This document shows, in pieces, positions 27,823 to 36,790 of a stretch of 64,000 bases of DNA (position 1 is the first letter of the stretch; each line of letters begins with the position of its first letter). Origin of the DNA: Brevibacterium yomogidense (GTDB lineage: Bacteria; Actinomycetota; Actinomycetes; Actinomycetales; Brevibacteriaceae); NCBI RefSeq assembly GCF_900163715.1, contig NZ_FWFF01000007.1, positions 1 through 64,000 on the forward strand. Direction: 5' to 3'. A program made the position numbers and the translations under genes. The notes below the pieces were generated by a model, which was given only the letters and a program-made list of their open reading frames with translations, was not told where the DNA came from and made no database searches.

Positions 27823-29040
27823 ATGCTGGCTTCGAGATCGACCCATCAGGCGTCCCCCGGGCGCACTGACACCGCCCGCAGGCTGCAGGCCCGCGAAGAG
27901 CAGCTGGGGCACGTCGTCATCCAGCGCCTCGATGCACGTCTGGCGTGGTTCCGCAGCATGGACCCCGCAGACCGGCAGTGGGTGTCGGTGGTCGCGAAGT
28001 CGGGCATCTCGTCCTTCATCGACTGGTACCAGGACCCCGCCACTCCCCTGCGCGGCGTCCTCGACGTCTTCCGCTCCGCTCCACGGGAGCTGGTCCGCTC
28101 CGTCTCCCTCCAGCAGACCCTGCAGCTGCTGCGCGTCGTCGTCCAGGTCGTCGAGGAGCGCGTACCGGACCTCGCCCAGCCGCGCGAGCAGCCTGAACTC
28201 AAGGAAGCCGTCCTCGTGTACTCGCGCGAGATCGCATTCGCCGCGGCAGACATCTACGCCCGTGCCGCCGAGGCCCGCGGCAGCTGGGACGCACGCCTCG
28301 AGGCGATGGTGATCGATGCACTCGTCCGAGGAGACTCGGTCGACGAGCTCGCGAGCAGATCCGCGGCCTTCGGCTGGCAGTCCCAGGGCAGCGTGTCCGT
28401 CCTCATCGGCCGCGCACCCCGCCGCTCCGCGCACAAGAGCATCTCCGAGATCCGCCGCGCCGCCCGCACGTGGGCGGAGGACGTCCTCGTCGGCATCCAC
28501 GACGACCGCCTCCTCATCGTCCTGGGCGGCACCGAGGACCTCGATGCCGCGGCACTGGCCCTCTCCCACTACTACGGCCCCTCCGACGTCGTGGTGGGCC
28601 CGGAGGTCTCGACGCTCGCAGAAGCAGGCACGTCGGCCAAATCAGCGATGTGGGCGCTGCGGACCGCCTCCGCCTGGCAGTCGACGCCACGCCCGGTGCA
28701 CGCCCACGACCTCCTGCCGGAACGCGCGATCGCCGGCGACGGCATCGCGACCGCAGCGCTCATCGATGACGTGTACGCGCCGCTCGCCGCCGGCAGCGGA
28801 AGCCTGCTCGAGACCGTCGCGGACTACCTGGACCACGGCGGCTCCCTCGAAGCGACCGGCCGCTCCCTCCACGTCCACCCGAACACCGTGCGCTACCGTC
28901 TGAAGAAGATCACGGGTCTCATCGGCCACGACCCGACCGAACCCCGTGCCGCCTTCGTCATCCGCATAGCCTTGGTGCTCGGTCGACTGTCGACGGTGGG
29001 ACAGTTGGCACCACCCCACAAACCCACCTCAGGGTCCTGA
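27823..29040 (+). CDS. fasR: PucR-type regulator of fatty-acid synthesis (FasR-like)
   Basis: A 405-aa transcription factor. The C-terminal PucR helix-turn-helix is clear (ADYLDHGGSLEATGRSLHVHPNTVRYRLKKI, about residues 340-375), with a GGDEF-like/central domain before it and a mostly helical N-terminal half (about 20-150) likely to sense a ligand. Its position between aceE and fabD matches the FasR activator of the fab operon in Streptomyces coelicolor and Rv2242 in M. tuberculosis; the role here is inferred from that. The mRNA is probably leaderless. fabD starts 50 bases downstream, and the spacer holds TAGTCT, a possible -10 for a separate fab promoter. Confidence 0.82.
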   Translation: MLASRSTHQASPGRTDTARRLQAREEQLGHVVIQRLDARLAWFRSMDPADRQWVSVVAKSGISSFIDWYQDPATPLRGVLDVFRSAPRELVRSVSLQQTLQLLRVVVQVVEERVPDLAQPREQPELKEAVLVYSREIAFAAADIYARAAEARGSWDARLEAMVIDALVRGDSVDELASRSAAFGWQSQGSVSVLIGRAPRRSAHKSISEIRRAARTWAEDVLVGIHDDRLLIVLGGTEDLDAAALALSHYYGPSDVVVGPEVSTLAEAGTSAKSAMWALRTASAWQSTPRPVHAHDLLPERAIAGDGIATAALIDDVYAPLAAGSGSLLETVADYLDHGGSLEATGRSLHVHPNTVRYRLKKITGLIGHDPTEPRAAFVIRIALVLGRLSTVGQLAPPHKPTSGS

Positions 29041-29090
29041 CAGCTCACGTAGTCTGCAACATTGAATCGAACGATGGGATATCACTGCTC

Positions 29091-30011
29091 GTGCTAGTCA
29101 CCGCATGCCCTGGACAGGGCGCACAGAAGGCCGGCTTCCTCACGTCCTGGCTCGAACTCCCCGGCTTCTCCACCACGCTCGGCGAGCTCGCCGATGCGTC
29201 CGGGATCGACCTGCGCACCCACGGAACCGAATCCGACGACGCGACGATCACCGACACGGCGATCGCTCAGCCGCTGCTCGTCGCGGCGGCGATCGCTGCG
29301 CACGCGGAGATCTTCGGCGACGACCTGACGACGGATATCGTCGCGGGCCATAGCGTCGGCGAGATCGGCGCGGCAGCCATCGCGGGCATCCTCTCCCCCG
29401 CCCAGGCCATGACCCTCGTCCAGGCCCGCGGAGCGGCGATGGCCGATGCCGCGGCAGCAGCGGCCTCCGGCATGGCCGCCGTCGTGGGCGGGGACCCGGA
29501 CGGCGTCCTCACCGCCATCACGGAGGCCGGACTGGAACCCGCCAATGTGAACGGCGGCGGACAGACGGTCGCAGCAGGCGCGCAGGACCGCATCGAGGAG
29601 TTCGCCGCGAACCCGCCGGACCGCGCACGCGTGATCCCGCTGAAGGTCGCCGGCGCGTTCCACACCTCGTTCATGAGCCCCGCGTCAGAAGCCGTCGCCG
29701 CGACCGCGACGACCCTGACGCCGAAGGATCCGTCAGTGACGATCCTCACGAACTCCGATGGCACGGCAGTCCGCTCCGGCGACGACTACCTGGACCTCCT
29801 CGTCTCGCAGGTGACGAATCCCGTCCGCTGGGACCTCTGCCAGGAGACGCTCCTGGCATCCGGCGTGACCGGGATCCTCGAACTGGTTCCCGGCGGGACC
29901 CTCACCGGACTCGCCAAGCGCGCGATGAAGGGTGTCGAGGTCTTCCCCGTGAAGTCCGCAGACGACATCGAAGCAGCCCGAGAATTCGTACGCGCCCATG
30001 CGGGCGCCTGA
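29091..30011 (+). CDS. fabD: Malonyl-CoA:ACP transacylase
   Basis: The enzyme transfers malonyl from CoA to acyl carrier protein for fatty acid elongation. The 306-aa protein has PGQGAQKAGF at the N-terminus, the nucleophilic Ser in GHSVGEIGAA (about residue 87), and the catalytic His in VAGAFHTSFMSP. The GTG at 29091 is the only start near the conserved N-terminus (LVTACPGQG). It is the first of four fatty-acid genes read in one direction; fabH follows after 27 bases. Confidence 0.95.
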   Translation: MLVTACPGQGAQKAGFLTSWLELPGFSTTLGELADASGIDLRTHGTESDDATITDTAIAQPLLVAAAIAAHAEIFGDDLTTDIVAGHSVGEIGAAAIAGILSPAQAMTLVQARGAAMADAAAAAASGMAAVVGGDPDGVLTAITEAGLEPANVNGGGQTVAAGAQDRIEEFAANPPDRARVIPLKVAGAFHTSFMSPASEAVAATATTLTPKDPSVTILTNSDGTAVRSGDDYLDLLVSQVTNPVRWDLCQETLLASGVTGILELVPGGTLTGLAKRAMKGVEVFPVKSADDIEAAREFVRAHAGA

Positions 30012-30038
30012 GATCCACCATCCGGGAAGGACTCCCCA

Positions 30039-31040
30039 GTGACCACTCTCACGACCACACCGGCCAACACCTACTCGCGCATCTCCGGGATAGGCGGCTA
30101 TCGGTCCGAGCATGCCGTGCCGAACGATGCGCTCGTCGAAGCCATCGATTCCTCCGATGAATGGATCCGGCAGCGCACGGGCATCGTCACACGACACCGT
30201 GCGGGCGCAGACGTGGGCGTCCTCGACATGTCCGAGGAAGCCGCATCGGAGGCGATCGCGAACGCCGGCATCAGGCCCGGCGACGTGGGCGGCATCATCA
30301 TCGCCACGGTGACCTTCGGCTACCCCACGCCGTCCGCAGCCTCCGCGCTCACGCAGCGCCTGGGCACCGGCCCCGTGCCGGCCTGGGACATCTCCGCAGC
30401 ATGCGCGGGCTACTGCTACGCGATCGCACAGGCGGACGGCCTCGTCCGGTCCGGCGTGATGGACAACGTCCTGGTGATCGGCGTGGAGAAGCTCTCCGAC
30501 TTCATCGATCCCACGGACCGCTCGATCTCCTTCCTCCTGGGCGACGGCGCAGGCGCTGTCATCGTGTCCTCGTCGGACACCCCCGGGATCGGCCAGAGCG
30601 TCTGGGGCTCCAAGGGAGAGAACTGGGAGACGATCCGCGTCACCAATTCGTTCCTGGACATGAAGAAGGATCCCGAGGCCCCCTTCCCCACCCTCCGCCA
30701 GGACGGCCCCAGCGTGTTCCGCTGGGCGGTGTGGGAGATGGCCGAGGTCGCGCAGCAGGCGCTCGACGCGGCAGGGGTCACTGCGGAGGACCTGTCCGCG
30801 TTCGTCCCCCACCAGGCCAACATGCGGATCATCGACGAGCTCTCGAAGCAGCTCAAGCTGCCGGAGTCTGTCATCATCGGCCGTGACATCGCGGAGAACG
30901 GCAACACGTCCGCCGCGTCGATCCCGCTCGCCACTGAACGACTGCTCCGGGAGAACCCCGACCTGCACGGCAAGCTCGCTCTGCAGATCGGCTTCGGAGC
31001 GGGGCTGGTCTACGGCGCACAGGTGGTCGTCCTCCCCTGA
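30039..31040 (+). CDS. fabH: Beta-ketoacyl-ACP synthase III
   Basis: The enzyme starts fatty acid synthesis by condensing an acyl-CoA primer with malonyl-ACP; in organisms with branched lipids it favours branched primers. The 333-aa protein has the Cys-His-Asn triad: C122 (DISAACAGYCYA), H258 (FVPHQANMR) and N289 (ENGNTSAAS). GGAAGGA precedes the GTG at 30039. It lies between fabD and acpP in the fab operon. Confidence 0.96.
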   Translation: MTTLTTTPANTYSRISGIGGYRSEHAVPNDALVEAIDSSDEWIRQRTGIVTRHRAGADVGVLDMSEEAASEAIANAGIRPGDVGGIIIATVTFGYPTPSAASALTQRLGTGPVPAWDISAACAGYCYAIAQADGLVRSGVMDNVLVIGVEKLSDFIDPTDRSISFLLGDGAGAVIVSSSDTPGIGQSVWGSKGENWETIRVTNSFLDMKKDPEAPFPTLRQDGPSVFRWAVWEMAEVAQQALDAAGVTAEDLSAFVPHQANMRIIDELSKQLKLPESVIIGRDIAENGNTSAASIPLATERLLRENPDLHGKLALQIGFGAGLVYGAQVVVLP

Positions 31041-31152
31041 GATCGGCACACCGATGACGTAAGATCTCGCTGGGATCGTCGTCGAATCACGTTTCCTGCA
31101 AGCCGCCGCGGCGCACACCACGCCCGGCGGGAAGAAGAGAGAAGGATGAAGA

Positions 31153-31404
31153 ATGGCACAGAGCGAAGCTGAGGTCCTCGCCGGACTCGCAGAGATCGTC
31201 AATGAAGAGACCGGCCTGGAGACGGACGCCGTCGAAGCCGGCAAGTCGTTCACGGACGACCTGGACATCGACTCGATCTCGATGATGACCATCGTCGTCA
31301 ACGCTGAGAAGAAGTTCGGCGTCAAGATCCCGGACGACGACGTCAAGGACCTCATCACGGTCCAGGACGCCGTCGACTACATCGTCAAGGCGCAGCAGGC
31401 CTGA
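31153..31404 (+). CDS. acpP: Acyl carrier protein
   Basis: The 83-aa acidic carrier of growing acyl chains. Ser41 in DDLDIDSISMM is the phosphopantetheine attachment site (DSI instead of the common DSL). AGAGAAGGATG lies upstream of the ATG. A 112-base gap after fabH may hold its own promoter, often needed because ACP is very abundant. Confidence 0.97.
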   Translation: MAQSEAEVLAGLAEIVNEETGLETDAVEAGKSFTDDLDIDSISMMTIVVNAEKKFGVKIPDDDVKDLITVQDAVDYIVKAQQA

Positions 31405-31480
31405 TCACATCCCTTTCCGCGGGGCCGGCGAACCCGGCCCCGCGGAGGTCCCACCCCACGATTCGACGAGGTTCCACACA

Positions 31481-32722
31481 ATGACTTCCACTGTCGTCGT
31501 CACCGGCATCGGTGCCGTCACGCCCCTGGGTGCGACCGCCCAGGAGACATGGCAGGCTGCGCTCGCAGGCACCAGCGGCGCCCACACCCTCGACAACGAC
31601 TGGGCGGAGAAGTACGAGCTTCCCGTCGACTTCGCAGCCACCGTCGCTCCCGGCGTCGTCGAGGAGCGGCTCAAGAAGGTCGAGTCCAAGCGCCTCGACC
31701 CCGCCAGCCGCTTCGCCCTCATCGCCTCACGCGAAGCCTGGGAGGACGCGGGTTCCCCCGACGTCGAGCCCGAACGCCTCGCGGTGTCCTGGGCGACCGG
31801 GATCGGCGGCGTCTGGACCCTGCTCGACGCATGGGACACCCTGAAGGAAGAGGGCACTCGCCGCGTCATGCCGCTCACCGTGCCGATGCTCATGCCGAAC
31901 GCGCCCGCAGCCGCCGTGGGCATGGAGTTCAAGGCCCGCGCGGTCGTCCAGACCGTCGTCTCAGCCTGCGCCTCGTCCACGGAGAGCCTGGGCCAGGCGT
32001 TCGAGATGATCCGCTCCGGCAAGGCCGACGTGGTCATCTCCGGCGGTGCGGAGGCAGCGGTCCACCCCATCACCCTGTCCGCGTTCTCCTCGATGCGCGC
32101 GCTCTCACGCCGCACGGATTCGCCTGAGACCGCTTCGCGTCCCTTCGACGTGGACCGCGACGGGTTCGTCATGGGCGAGGGCGGCGCCACGCTGATCCTC
32201 GAGAGCCGTGAGCATGCCGAGGCCCGCGGAGCGACGATCTATGCCGAGGTCGCCGGCTGGGGGACCTCCAACGACTCCTACCACATCACCGCCGGTCACC
32301 CGGAGGGCGACGGGTCGATCCGCGCGATGAGCGAGGCACTCGAATCCGCTGGCCTCACCCCCTCGGACGTCCGGCACATCAACGGGCATGCGACGTCGAC
32401 CCCGGTCGGCGACATCCCGGAGTCGTTCGCGGTCAACAAGCTGCTGGGCGACGCCGTCGACGATGCGCAGTTCTCTGCGACGAAGTCGATGACGGGCCAC
32501 CTGCTGGGCGGGGCCGGCTCACTCGAAGCCGTGTTCACCGTCATGGCGCTCAAGACCCGCCAGGCACCGCCGACGATCAATATCGAGTCGGTGGACCCCG
32601 ACGTGCACCTGAACATCGTCCGCGACACTCCGGCTCAGCTGCCGGACGGCGACATCGCCGCGATCACGAACTCGTTCGGGTTCGGCGGACACAACGCGGT
32701 GGTGGCCTTCAAGAGCATCTGA
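31481..32722 (+). CDS. fabF: Beta-ketoacyl-ACP synthase II
   Basis: The enzyme elongates acyl-ACP with malonyl-ACP. The 413-aa protein has the Cys-His-His triad: C163 (VVSACASSTESLG), H303 (NGHATSTPVGD) and H340 (KSMTGHLLGGAGS). It is the last gene of the fab operon, followed by a 20-bp terminator hairpin. No second ketosynthase (KasB type) or accD follows, unlike the mycobacterial cluster. Confidence 0.96.
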   Translation: MTSTVVVTGIGAVTPLGATAQETWQAALAGTSGAHTLDNDWAEKYELPVDFAATVAPGVVEERLKKVESKRLDPASRFALIASREAWEDAGSPDVEPERLAVSWATGIGGVWTLLDAWDTLKEEGTRRVMPLTVPMLMPNAPAAAVGMEFKARAVVQTVVSACASSTESLGQAFEMIRSGKADVVISGGAEAAVHPITLSAFSSMRALSRRTDSPETASRPFDVDRDGFVMGEGGATLILESREHAEARGATIYAEVAGWGTSNDSYHITAGHPEGDGSIRAMSEALESAGLTPSDVRHINGHATSTPVGDIPESFAVNKLLGDAVDDAQFSATKSMTGHLLGGAGSLEAVFTVMALKTRQAPPTINIESVDPDVHLNIVRDTPAQLPDGDIAAITNSFGFGGHNAVVAFKSI

Positions 32723-32745
32723 CGCGGACCCTGCCGGCCGTGAGC

Positions 32746-32783
32746 GGTCCGTCAGCGGATGACGAGTGTGGTCCGTCAGCGGA
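32746..32783. repeat. 14-bp direct repeat after fabF
   Basis: ggtccgtcagcgga occurs at 32746-32759 and again at 32770-32783, with 10 bases between. The second copy overlaps the start of the fabF terminator. Confidence 0.8.
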
Positions 32784-32824
32784 AGAGGAGGGGTCGGTGC
32801 TCTCGCACCGACCCCTCCTCTTCC
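32781..32824 (+). terminator. Terminator after fabF
   Basis: Perfect 20-bp stem (32781-32800 and 32805-32824) with a tctc loop, followed by gtcttctt. It also faces the convergent ChaB-like gene. Confidence 0.9.
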
Positions 32825-32868
32825 GTCTTCTTCGCAGTGCGGCGCCTGCGCAGCCCGCACGCCGCGGA

Positions 32869-33285
32869 TCAGTCTGCGCTCTTCTTCGTCCGTCGATCAC
32901 TCTCCGTCTCGAGCGCTTCGACGAGCTCATCCTTGGTCATCGTGGAGCGGCCGTCGACGCCCAGCTCCTGCGCCTGTTCGTACAGGTCGTCCTTCGTCGC
33001 GTTGGCGTTGACGCCTCCGGCCGTCTCGCCGCTGCGGCGGCTTCCCTCCGCACGCGAATCCGACGGGCCCGAATCGTCCTTGGGCTGCCAGAGGTCGCCG
33101 ACCTTCTCGTACGTGCGCTTGAGCGCCGCCCACGCGGTCTGTGCGGCCCGCGATTCGTCGTCGTACTCCTCCATCGCAGAGTCATATGCCTTCGCCCAGG
33201 TGCGCTGGGCCTTCTGATCAGAACGCTGGAGCGTCTGGGGAATCTCCGTCTCCTTGGCGTTCCCCTGCTGTGTCGTCTTGGGCAT
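32869..33285 (-). CDS. ChaB-domain protein with C-terminal Rho-N-like domain
   Basis: A 138-aa cytoplasmic protein. Residues about 14-65 (IPQTLQRSDQKAQRTWAKAYDSA and on) form a ChaB domain, named after a regulator of cation transport in E. coli. A charged linker follows, then TKDDLYEQAQELGVDGRSTMTKDELVEALE, a helical Rho N-terminal/SAP-like fold that often binds nucleic acid. The ATG at 33285 is preceded by GAGAGGTGG. No chaA-type antiporter is adjacent, so a role in cation transport is doubtful. Confidence 0.75.
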   Translation of the reverse strand: MPKTTQQGNAKETEIPQTLQRSDQKAQRTWAKAYDSAMEEYDDESRAAQTAWAALKRTYEKVGDLWQPKDDSGPSDSRAEGSRRSGETAGGVNANATKDDLYEQAQELGVDGRSTMTKDELVEALETESDRRTKKSAD

Positions 33286-33425
33286 CGAGTCCACCTCTCT
33301 TCGACATGATCGACAAGGAAGCTTGGACTTTATCCACGGTACTCGCGCCACCGGCGAATGCACAGCCTCCAAGCACGGTTCCGGCCACAGCCCCCGCGCC
33401 GCACCGGAGTCGAGCACGCATGGAA

Positions 33426-33466
33426 AGAGCCCCACCCTCGCGTCCATGACGCGATGATGGGGCTCT
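33426..33466 (-). terminator. Terminator after tRNA-Asn
   Basis: agagcccca/tggggctct (33426-33434, 33458-33466) encloses a second stem tcgcgtc/gacgcga (33438-33454), just downstream of tRNA-Asn. Confidence 0.65.
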
Positions 33467-33475
33467 GACCTTCGG

Positions 33476-33548
33476 CTCCCCCGGCTGGGCTCGAACCAGC
33501 GACCCTTCGATTAACAGTCGAATGCTCTGCCAACTGAGCTACGGAGGA
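33476..33548 (-). tRNA. tRNA-Asn (anticodon GTT)
   Basis: TCCTCCG (33548-33542) pairs with CGGGGGA (33483-33477). The anticodon loop is CTGTTAA. CCA is not encoded. Confidence 0.95.
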
Positions 33549-33708
33549 ATAGTGTTCACACTTGCGAACACGAGATGAAACAATAGCACCCGTCTCCGCG
33601 ACGACGCAAAACGGGGCGTGCCCCTGTCGCGAGAGCAGATCACGCGCCGTGCCGGACGTCACACGCCGCTCCGTGCCGGGTCATCAGCAACGCCCCAGGG
33701 GAGATCAG

Positions 33709-33714
33709 TATCGT
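33709..33714 (+). promoter_or_regulatory. -10 element of a leaderless promoter
   Basis: TATCGT ends 7 bases before the ATG at 33722, and no ribosome-binding site is present. Confidence 0.5.
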
Positions 33715-33721
33715 AGAGCCG

Positions 33722-34669
33722 ATGATCATTCTCGCCATCGGCCTGGCATTCCTGTCAGCCGTGTCCCTCGCGTACGGAGCCCTCCTGCAGCATCGGGGGG
33801 TCTCCGGCCTGCAGACTTCCGAAGGAGCTCTGCGACTGCGGACACTGGTGAGCCTGTTCCGCTCTCCGCACTGGGTCCTGGGTCTGCTGATCATGGGTGC
33901 GGGCATCGTCGCCAACGTCACCGCGCTGGCCTTCGCCCCGGTGATGGTCGTGCAGCCGGTGGGCGCCTTCTCTCTGGTCATCTCGATCCTGCTCGGCATG
34001 TACCACCGGAGCCTCGCCGTCCACCGGTCCATCATCATCACGGTGGTCCTCTGCGTCGTCGGAGTCGCCGGGTTCGTGACGGTGTCGGCCCTGGTCGCGA
34101 CGACCTCTCCCACGAGCCCGGCGGAGGCGCACCTCCTGGCCGCTCTCGCCCTCGCCTTCACGGTCGCGGGCCTGATCGTCATCCTCACCGTCTCCCATCC
34201 GCGGCAGCTGCTCCTCATCACGGGCGGCGGAGTGCTCTTCGCGTTCGTCGCGACGAACATGCACGTCGTCAGCTCCCACATCGTCGACGTGGGTCTCCTG
34301 GAGGGCCTCTCATCGTTGCCCTGGATCAACCTGGTCGCACTCGCCGCATCCGGGCTCGTCGGCTCATGGTTCGTGCAGTCGTCGTACGCGGCCGGACCAC
34401 CGGAGATGGTGATCGCCGGGCTCACCGTCATCGACCCGATCATCGCCGTCCTGCTCGGTGCGCTGATCCTCGGCGAAGCGGCGGACTCGGGTGTCGCCTC
34501 GATCCTGGGCATGGCTGCGTTCGGCGCACTCGCCTGCACCTCCGTCGTCCTCCTGTCACGCCACCACCCGGACGCCGTCGAAGCGGAGCGCCGTCGCTCC
34601 CACCAGAAGTACGGCGATGATTCCGACCCACCGTCGATCGAAGAGGTCTCCGACCGTGCCATCCCCTGA
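33722..34669 (+). CDS. DMT-family membrane transporter-like protein
   Basis: A 315-aa integral membrane protein with about nine or ten hydrophobic helices (first at residues 1-22, last around 270-285) and a charged cytoplasmic tail (HHPDAVEAERRRSHQKYGDDSD). The two-half layout, with motifs such as APVMVVQPVGAFSLVISILLG and GLTVIDPIIAVLLGALILGE, fits EamA/DMT-type carriers, including actinobacterial NIPA-like magnesium transporters. The substrate is unknown. It overlaps the glycosyltransferase start by 14 bases, so the two are probably translated together, as is often seen in actinobacteria. Confidence 0.78.
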   Translation: MIILAIGLAFLSAVSLAYGALLQHRGVSGLQTSEGALRLRTLVSLFRSPHWVLGLLIMGAGIVANVTALAFAPVMVVQPVGAFSLVISILLGMYHRSLAVHRSIIITVVLCVVGVAGFVTVSALVATTSPTSPAEAHLLAALALAFTVAGLIVILTVSHPRQLLLITGGGVLFAFVATNMHVVSSHIVDVGLLEGLSSLPWINLVALAASGLVGSWFVQSSYAAGPPEMVIAGLTVIDPIIAVLLGALILGEAADSGVASILGMAAFGALACTSVVLLSRHHPDAVEAERRRSHQKYGDDSDPPSIEEVSDRAIP

Positions 34670-35837
34670 TCCGCTGCGCATCCTCATCGCCGCTGAGACC
34701 TATCCTCCGGAGATCAACGGCGCGGCCGCGTTCACCAACCGCCTCGCCACCGGCCTGGCCGCTGCCGGCCACGAGGTCCACGTCGTCGCACCCTCCGCCT
34801 CCGGCATCCCCCGCCACGAGTGGGAGGACGGAGTGCGCGTGCACCGGCTGCGCTCGCACCACTGGCCGCTGCATCCCACCTGGATGATCTGCATGCCCTG
34901 GGAGGTGAAGCCCGACCTGTCCCGGCTGCTCGACGACATCCGCCCGGACGTCGTCCACACGCAGGCGCACTTCGTCATCGGGCGGTACGCGTTCTCTCTC
35001 TCGAAGGCGCGGGACATCCCCGTCGTCGCGACGAACCACTTCATGCCGGACAACGTCCGCCCCTACGTCCGTGTACCGAGGCCCCTGCTGGACCTCGCCA
35101 CAGACGCCGCCTGGACCGATCTGCGCAGCCGGTTCCAGCAGGCGGACCACATCACCGTCCCGACCCAGCTCGCGAGCGATCTGCTGACGGAGAACGGCTT
35201 CGACCACCCTGTCGAGGCCGTGAGCTGCGGTATCGACCTGGCTCGCTTCGACGACCCCGCTCCCGCCGCCGAGGCCGCTGACCACACGCCGCCCTCGGTC
35301 CTCTTCGTCGGGAGACTCTCGCAGGAGAAGCGACCGCAGGACATCGTGCAGGCCCTCGCCCGCACGGATCCGGCGCTGGGCCTCGAGGCGCGGATCGTGG
35401 GCGCCGGCGATCAGGAGACCGTGCTTCCGGCACTGGCACGGGACCTCGGCGTCGGTGATCGTGTCCATGTGCTGGGGAAGATCGATGACGCCCAGCTGGA
35501 CGAGGAGTACCGGCGCGCGACGTTCTTCTGCATGCCGTCGACCGCTGAGCTCCAATCCATCGCGACGCTCGAAGCACTGGCCTCGGGGCTCCCCGTCGTC
35601 CTCGCGGATGCGGTCGCGCTCCCGCACCTGGTCCGCGACGGCGTCAACGGCCACCTGTTCCGGCCGCGCGACATCGACGACCTGGCCCGCGCCTTCACAA
35701 GCGTCCTCACAGCCACGGACGCGCAGCGGCACGCCATGGGCGAGGAGTCGAAGGACCTCGTCCAGGTGCACGACATCCGCAGGACGATCTCCCGATTCGA
35801 GGAGATCTACCGGTCGGTCATCACGCGCCGTCGCTGA
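34656..35837 (+). CDS. GT4-family glycosyltransferase
   Basis: A 393-aa GT-B fold glycosyltransferase, probably acting on a lipid or polysaccharide at the cytoplasmic face of the membrane. The N-terminal domain has ILIAAETYPPEINGAAAFTNRLATGLAAAGHEV with the glycine loop. The C-terminal nucleotide-sugar domain has SVLFVGRLSQEKRPQDIVQAL and the EX7E-like STAELQSIATLEALASGLPVVLAD. The GTG at 34656 is the start before the conserved DPLRILIAAE; AGAGGT lies upstream. It overlaps the membrane protein gene upstream and the 3' end of gluQRS downstream. The acceptor is unknown; PimB-like mannosyltransferases are related. Confidence 0.85.
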   Translation: MPSPDPLRILIAAETYPPEINGAAAFTNRLATGLAAAGHEVHVVAPSASGIPRHEWEDGVRVHRLRSHHWPLHPTWMICMPWEVKPDLSRLLDDIRPDVVHTQAHFVIGRYAFSLSKARDIPVVATNHFMPDNVRPYVRVPRPLLDLATDAAWTDLRSRFQQADHITVPTQLASDLLTENGFDHPVEAVSCGIDLARFDDPAPAAEAADHTPPSVLFVGRLSQEKRPQDIVQALARTDPALGLEARIVGAGDQETVLPALARDLGVGDRVHVLGKIDDAQLDEEYRRATFFCMPSTAELQSIATLEALASGLPVVLADAVALPHLVRDGVNGHLFRPRDIDDLARAFTSVLTATDAQRHAMGEESKDLVQVHDIRRTISRFEEIYRSVITRRR

Positions 35838-36732
35838 GCGGGGGCGGGTCGAACACCGTCGCGTCGCGGGTCATGGCCGCAGGATCGAAGCGTGCGACGG
35901 CGTCGTCGAGGCTCGTCCACGGACCGAACCCCAGCGACTGCCCCATCCACGCCCACAGGTCGAAGTCGTGCTCCTCCAGCTGCGTGATCGTCACGGCGCC
36001 GTCGCGCTTCGCCAGCCTCGCGCCAGCGGGGCTCAGGACCAGTGGGACATGGACGTACTCCGGCACCGGCAGTCCCAGCAGTCGGGCGAGGTGTGCCTGG
36101 CGGGGCGCAGACGAGGCGAGGTCGTCGCCGCGGACCACCTGGTCGATCCCCATGTCCCCGTCGTCGACGACGACGGCGAGATTGTACGCCCAGACTCCGT
36201 CGCCGCGACGCAGGACCAGATCATCGACGTGCGCGGTGACGACCCCCAGCAGCACGTCGTCGATCGAGCTGGTGCGACCATCCGCGGCGAGACGGAGCGC
36301 CGGTGCGCGGCCGAGCGAGCGCAGCCGGTCCCGGGCCGCGTCACGCTCTGAGTCGGTGAGGTCGCGGCACGTGCCCGGATACGCTCCCGGCGGCGCGTGG
36401 GGTGCGCTGGGTGCTGCGAGGATGTCCCTGCGCGAGCAGTAGCACTCGTAGACGAGTCCCCGCGCCGCGAGCCGCTCGCACGCCGCCTCGTACAGATCGG
36501 TCCTCCTCGACTGTTGGACGACCGGCCCGTCGATCCTCACGCCGAGCGCGCGGAACTGCGCCAGCTGCCGTTCCGCGGCACCCTCCTGCACGCGGTCGAG
36601 GTCCTCATCCCGCCAGCGGAATGCGCGGGACGTCGTGACGGCCCACAGGTAGGCGAGGATCCCGGTGCGCACGTTGCCGATGTGGAGGTCGCCGCTGGGC
36701 GAGGGGGCGAAGCGTCCGGCGGGTGTGAGCAT
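35821..36732 (-). CDS. gluQ: Glutamyl-Q tRNA(Asp) synthetase
   Basis: A 303-aa paralogue of glutamyl-tRNA synthetase lacking the anticodon-binding domain; it attaches Glu to the queuosine base of tRNA-Asp. The HIGH-like motif is GRFAPSPSGDLHIGN at the N-terminus, the KMSKS-like loop is ARLAKRDGAVT, and zinc-site cysteines appear in YECYCSRRD ... YPGTC. The ATG at 36732 gives the expected N-terminus. The gene is convergent with the glycosyltransferase (17-base overlap) and divergent from the MFS gene. Confidence 0.9.
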   Translation of the reverse strand: MLTPAGRFAPSPSGDLHIGNVRTGILAYLWAVTTSRAFRWRDEDLDRVQEGAAERQLAQFRALGVRIDGPVVQQSRRTDLYEAACERLAARGLVYECYCSRRDILAAPSAPHAPPGAYPGTCRDLTDSERDAARDRLRSLGRAPALRLAADGRTSSIDDVLLGVVTAHVDDLVLRRGDGVWAYNLAVVVDDGDMGIDQVVRGDDLASSAPRQAHLARLLGLPVPEYVHVPLVLSPAGARLAKRDGAVTITQLEEHDFDLWAWMGQSLGFGPWTSLDDAVARFDPAAMTRDATVFDPPPLSDGA

Positions 36733-36778
36733 GGACTCCACAGTAGCGGCGGTCATTGCTCCGGGCCGTGGGAGGGCA

Positions 36779-36784
36779 TATAAG
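36779..36784 (+). promoter_or_regulatory. -10 element of a leaderless MFS-gene promoter
   Basis: TATAAG ends 6 bases before the GTG at 36791. The purine-rich ggggag between is too close to serve as a normal ribosome-binding site. Confidence 0.5.
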
Positions 36785-36790
36785 GGGGAG

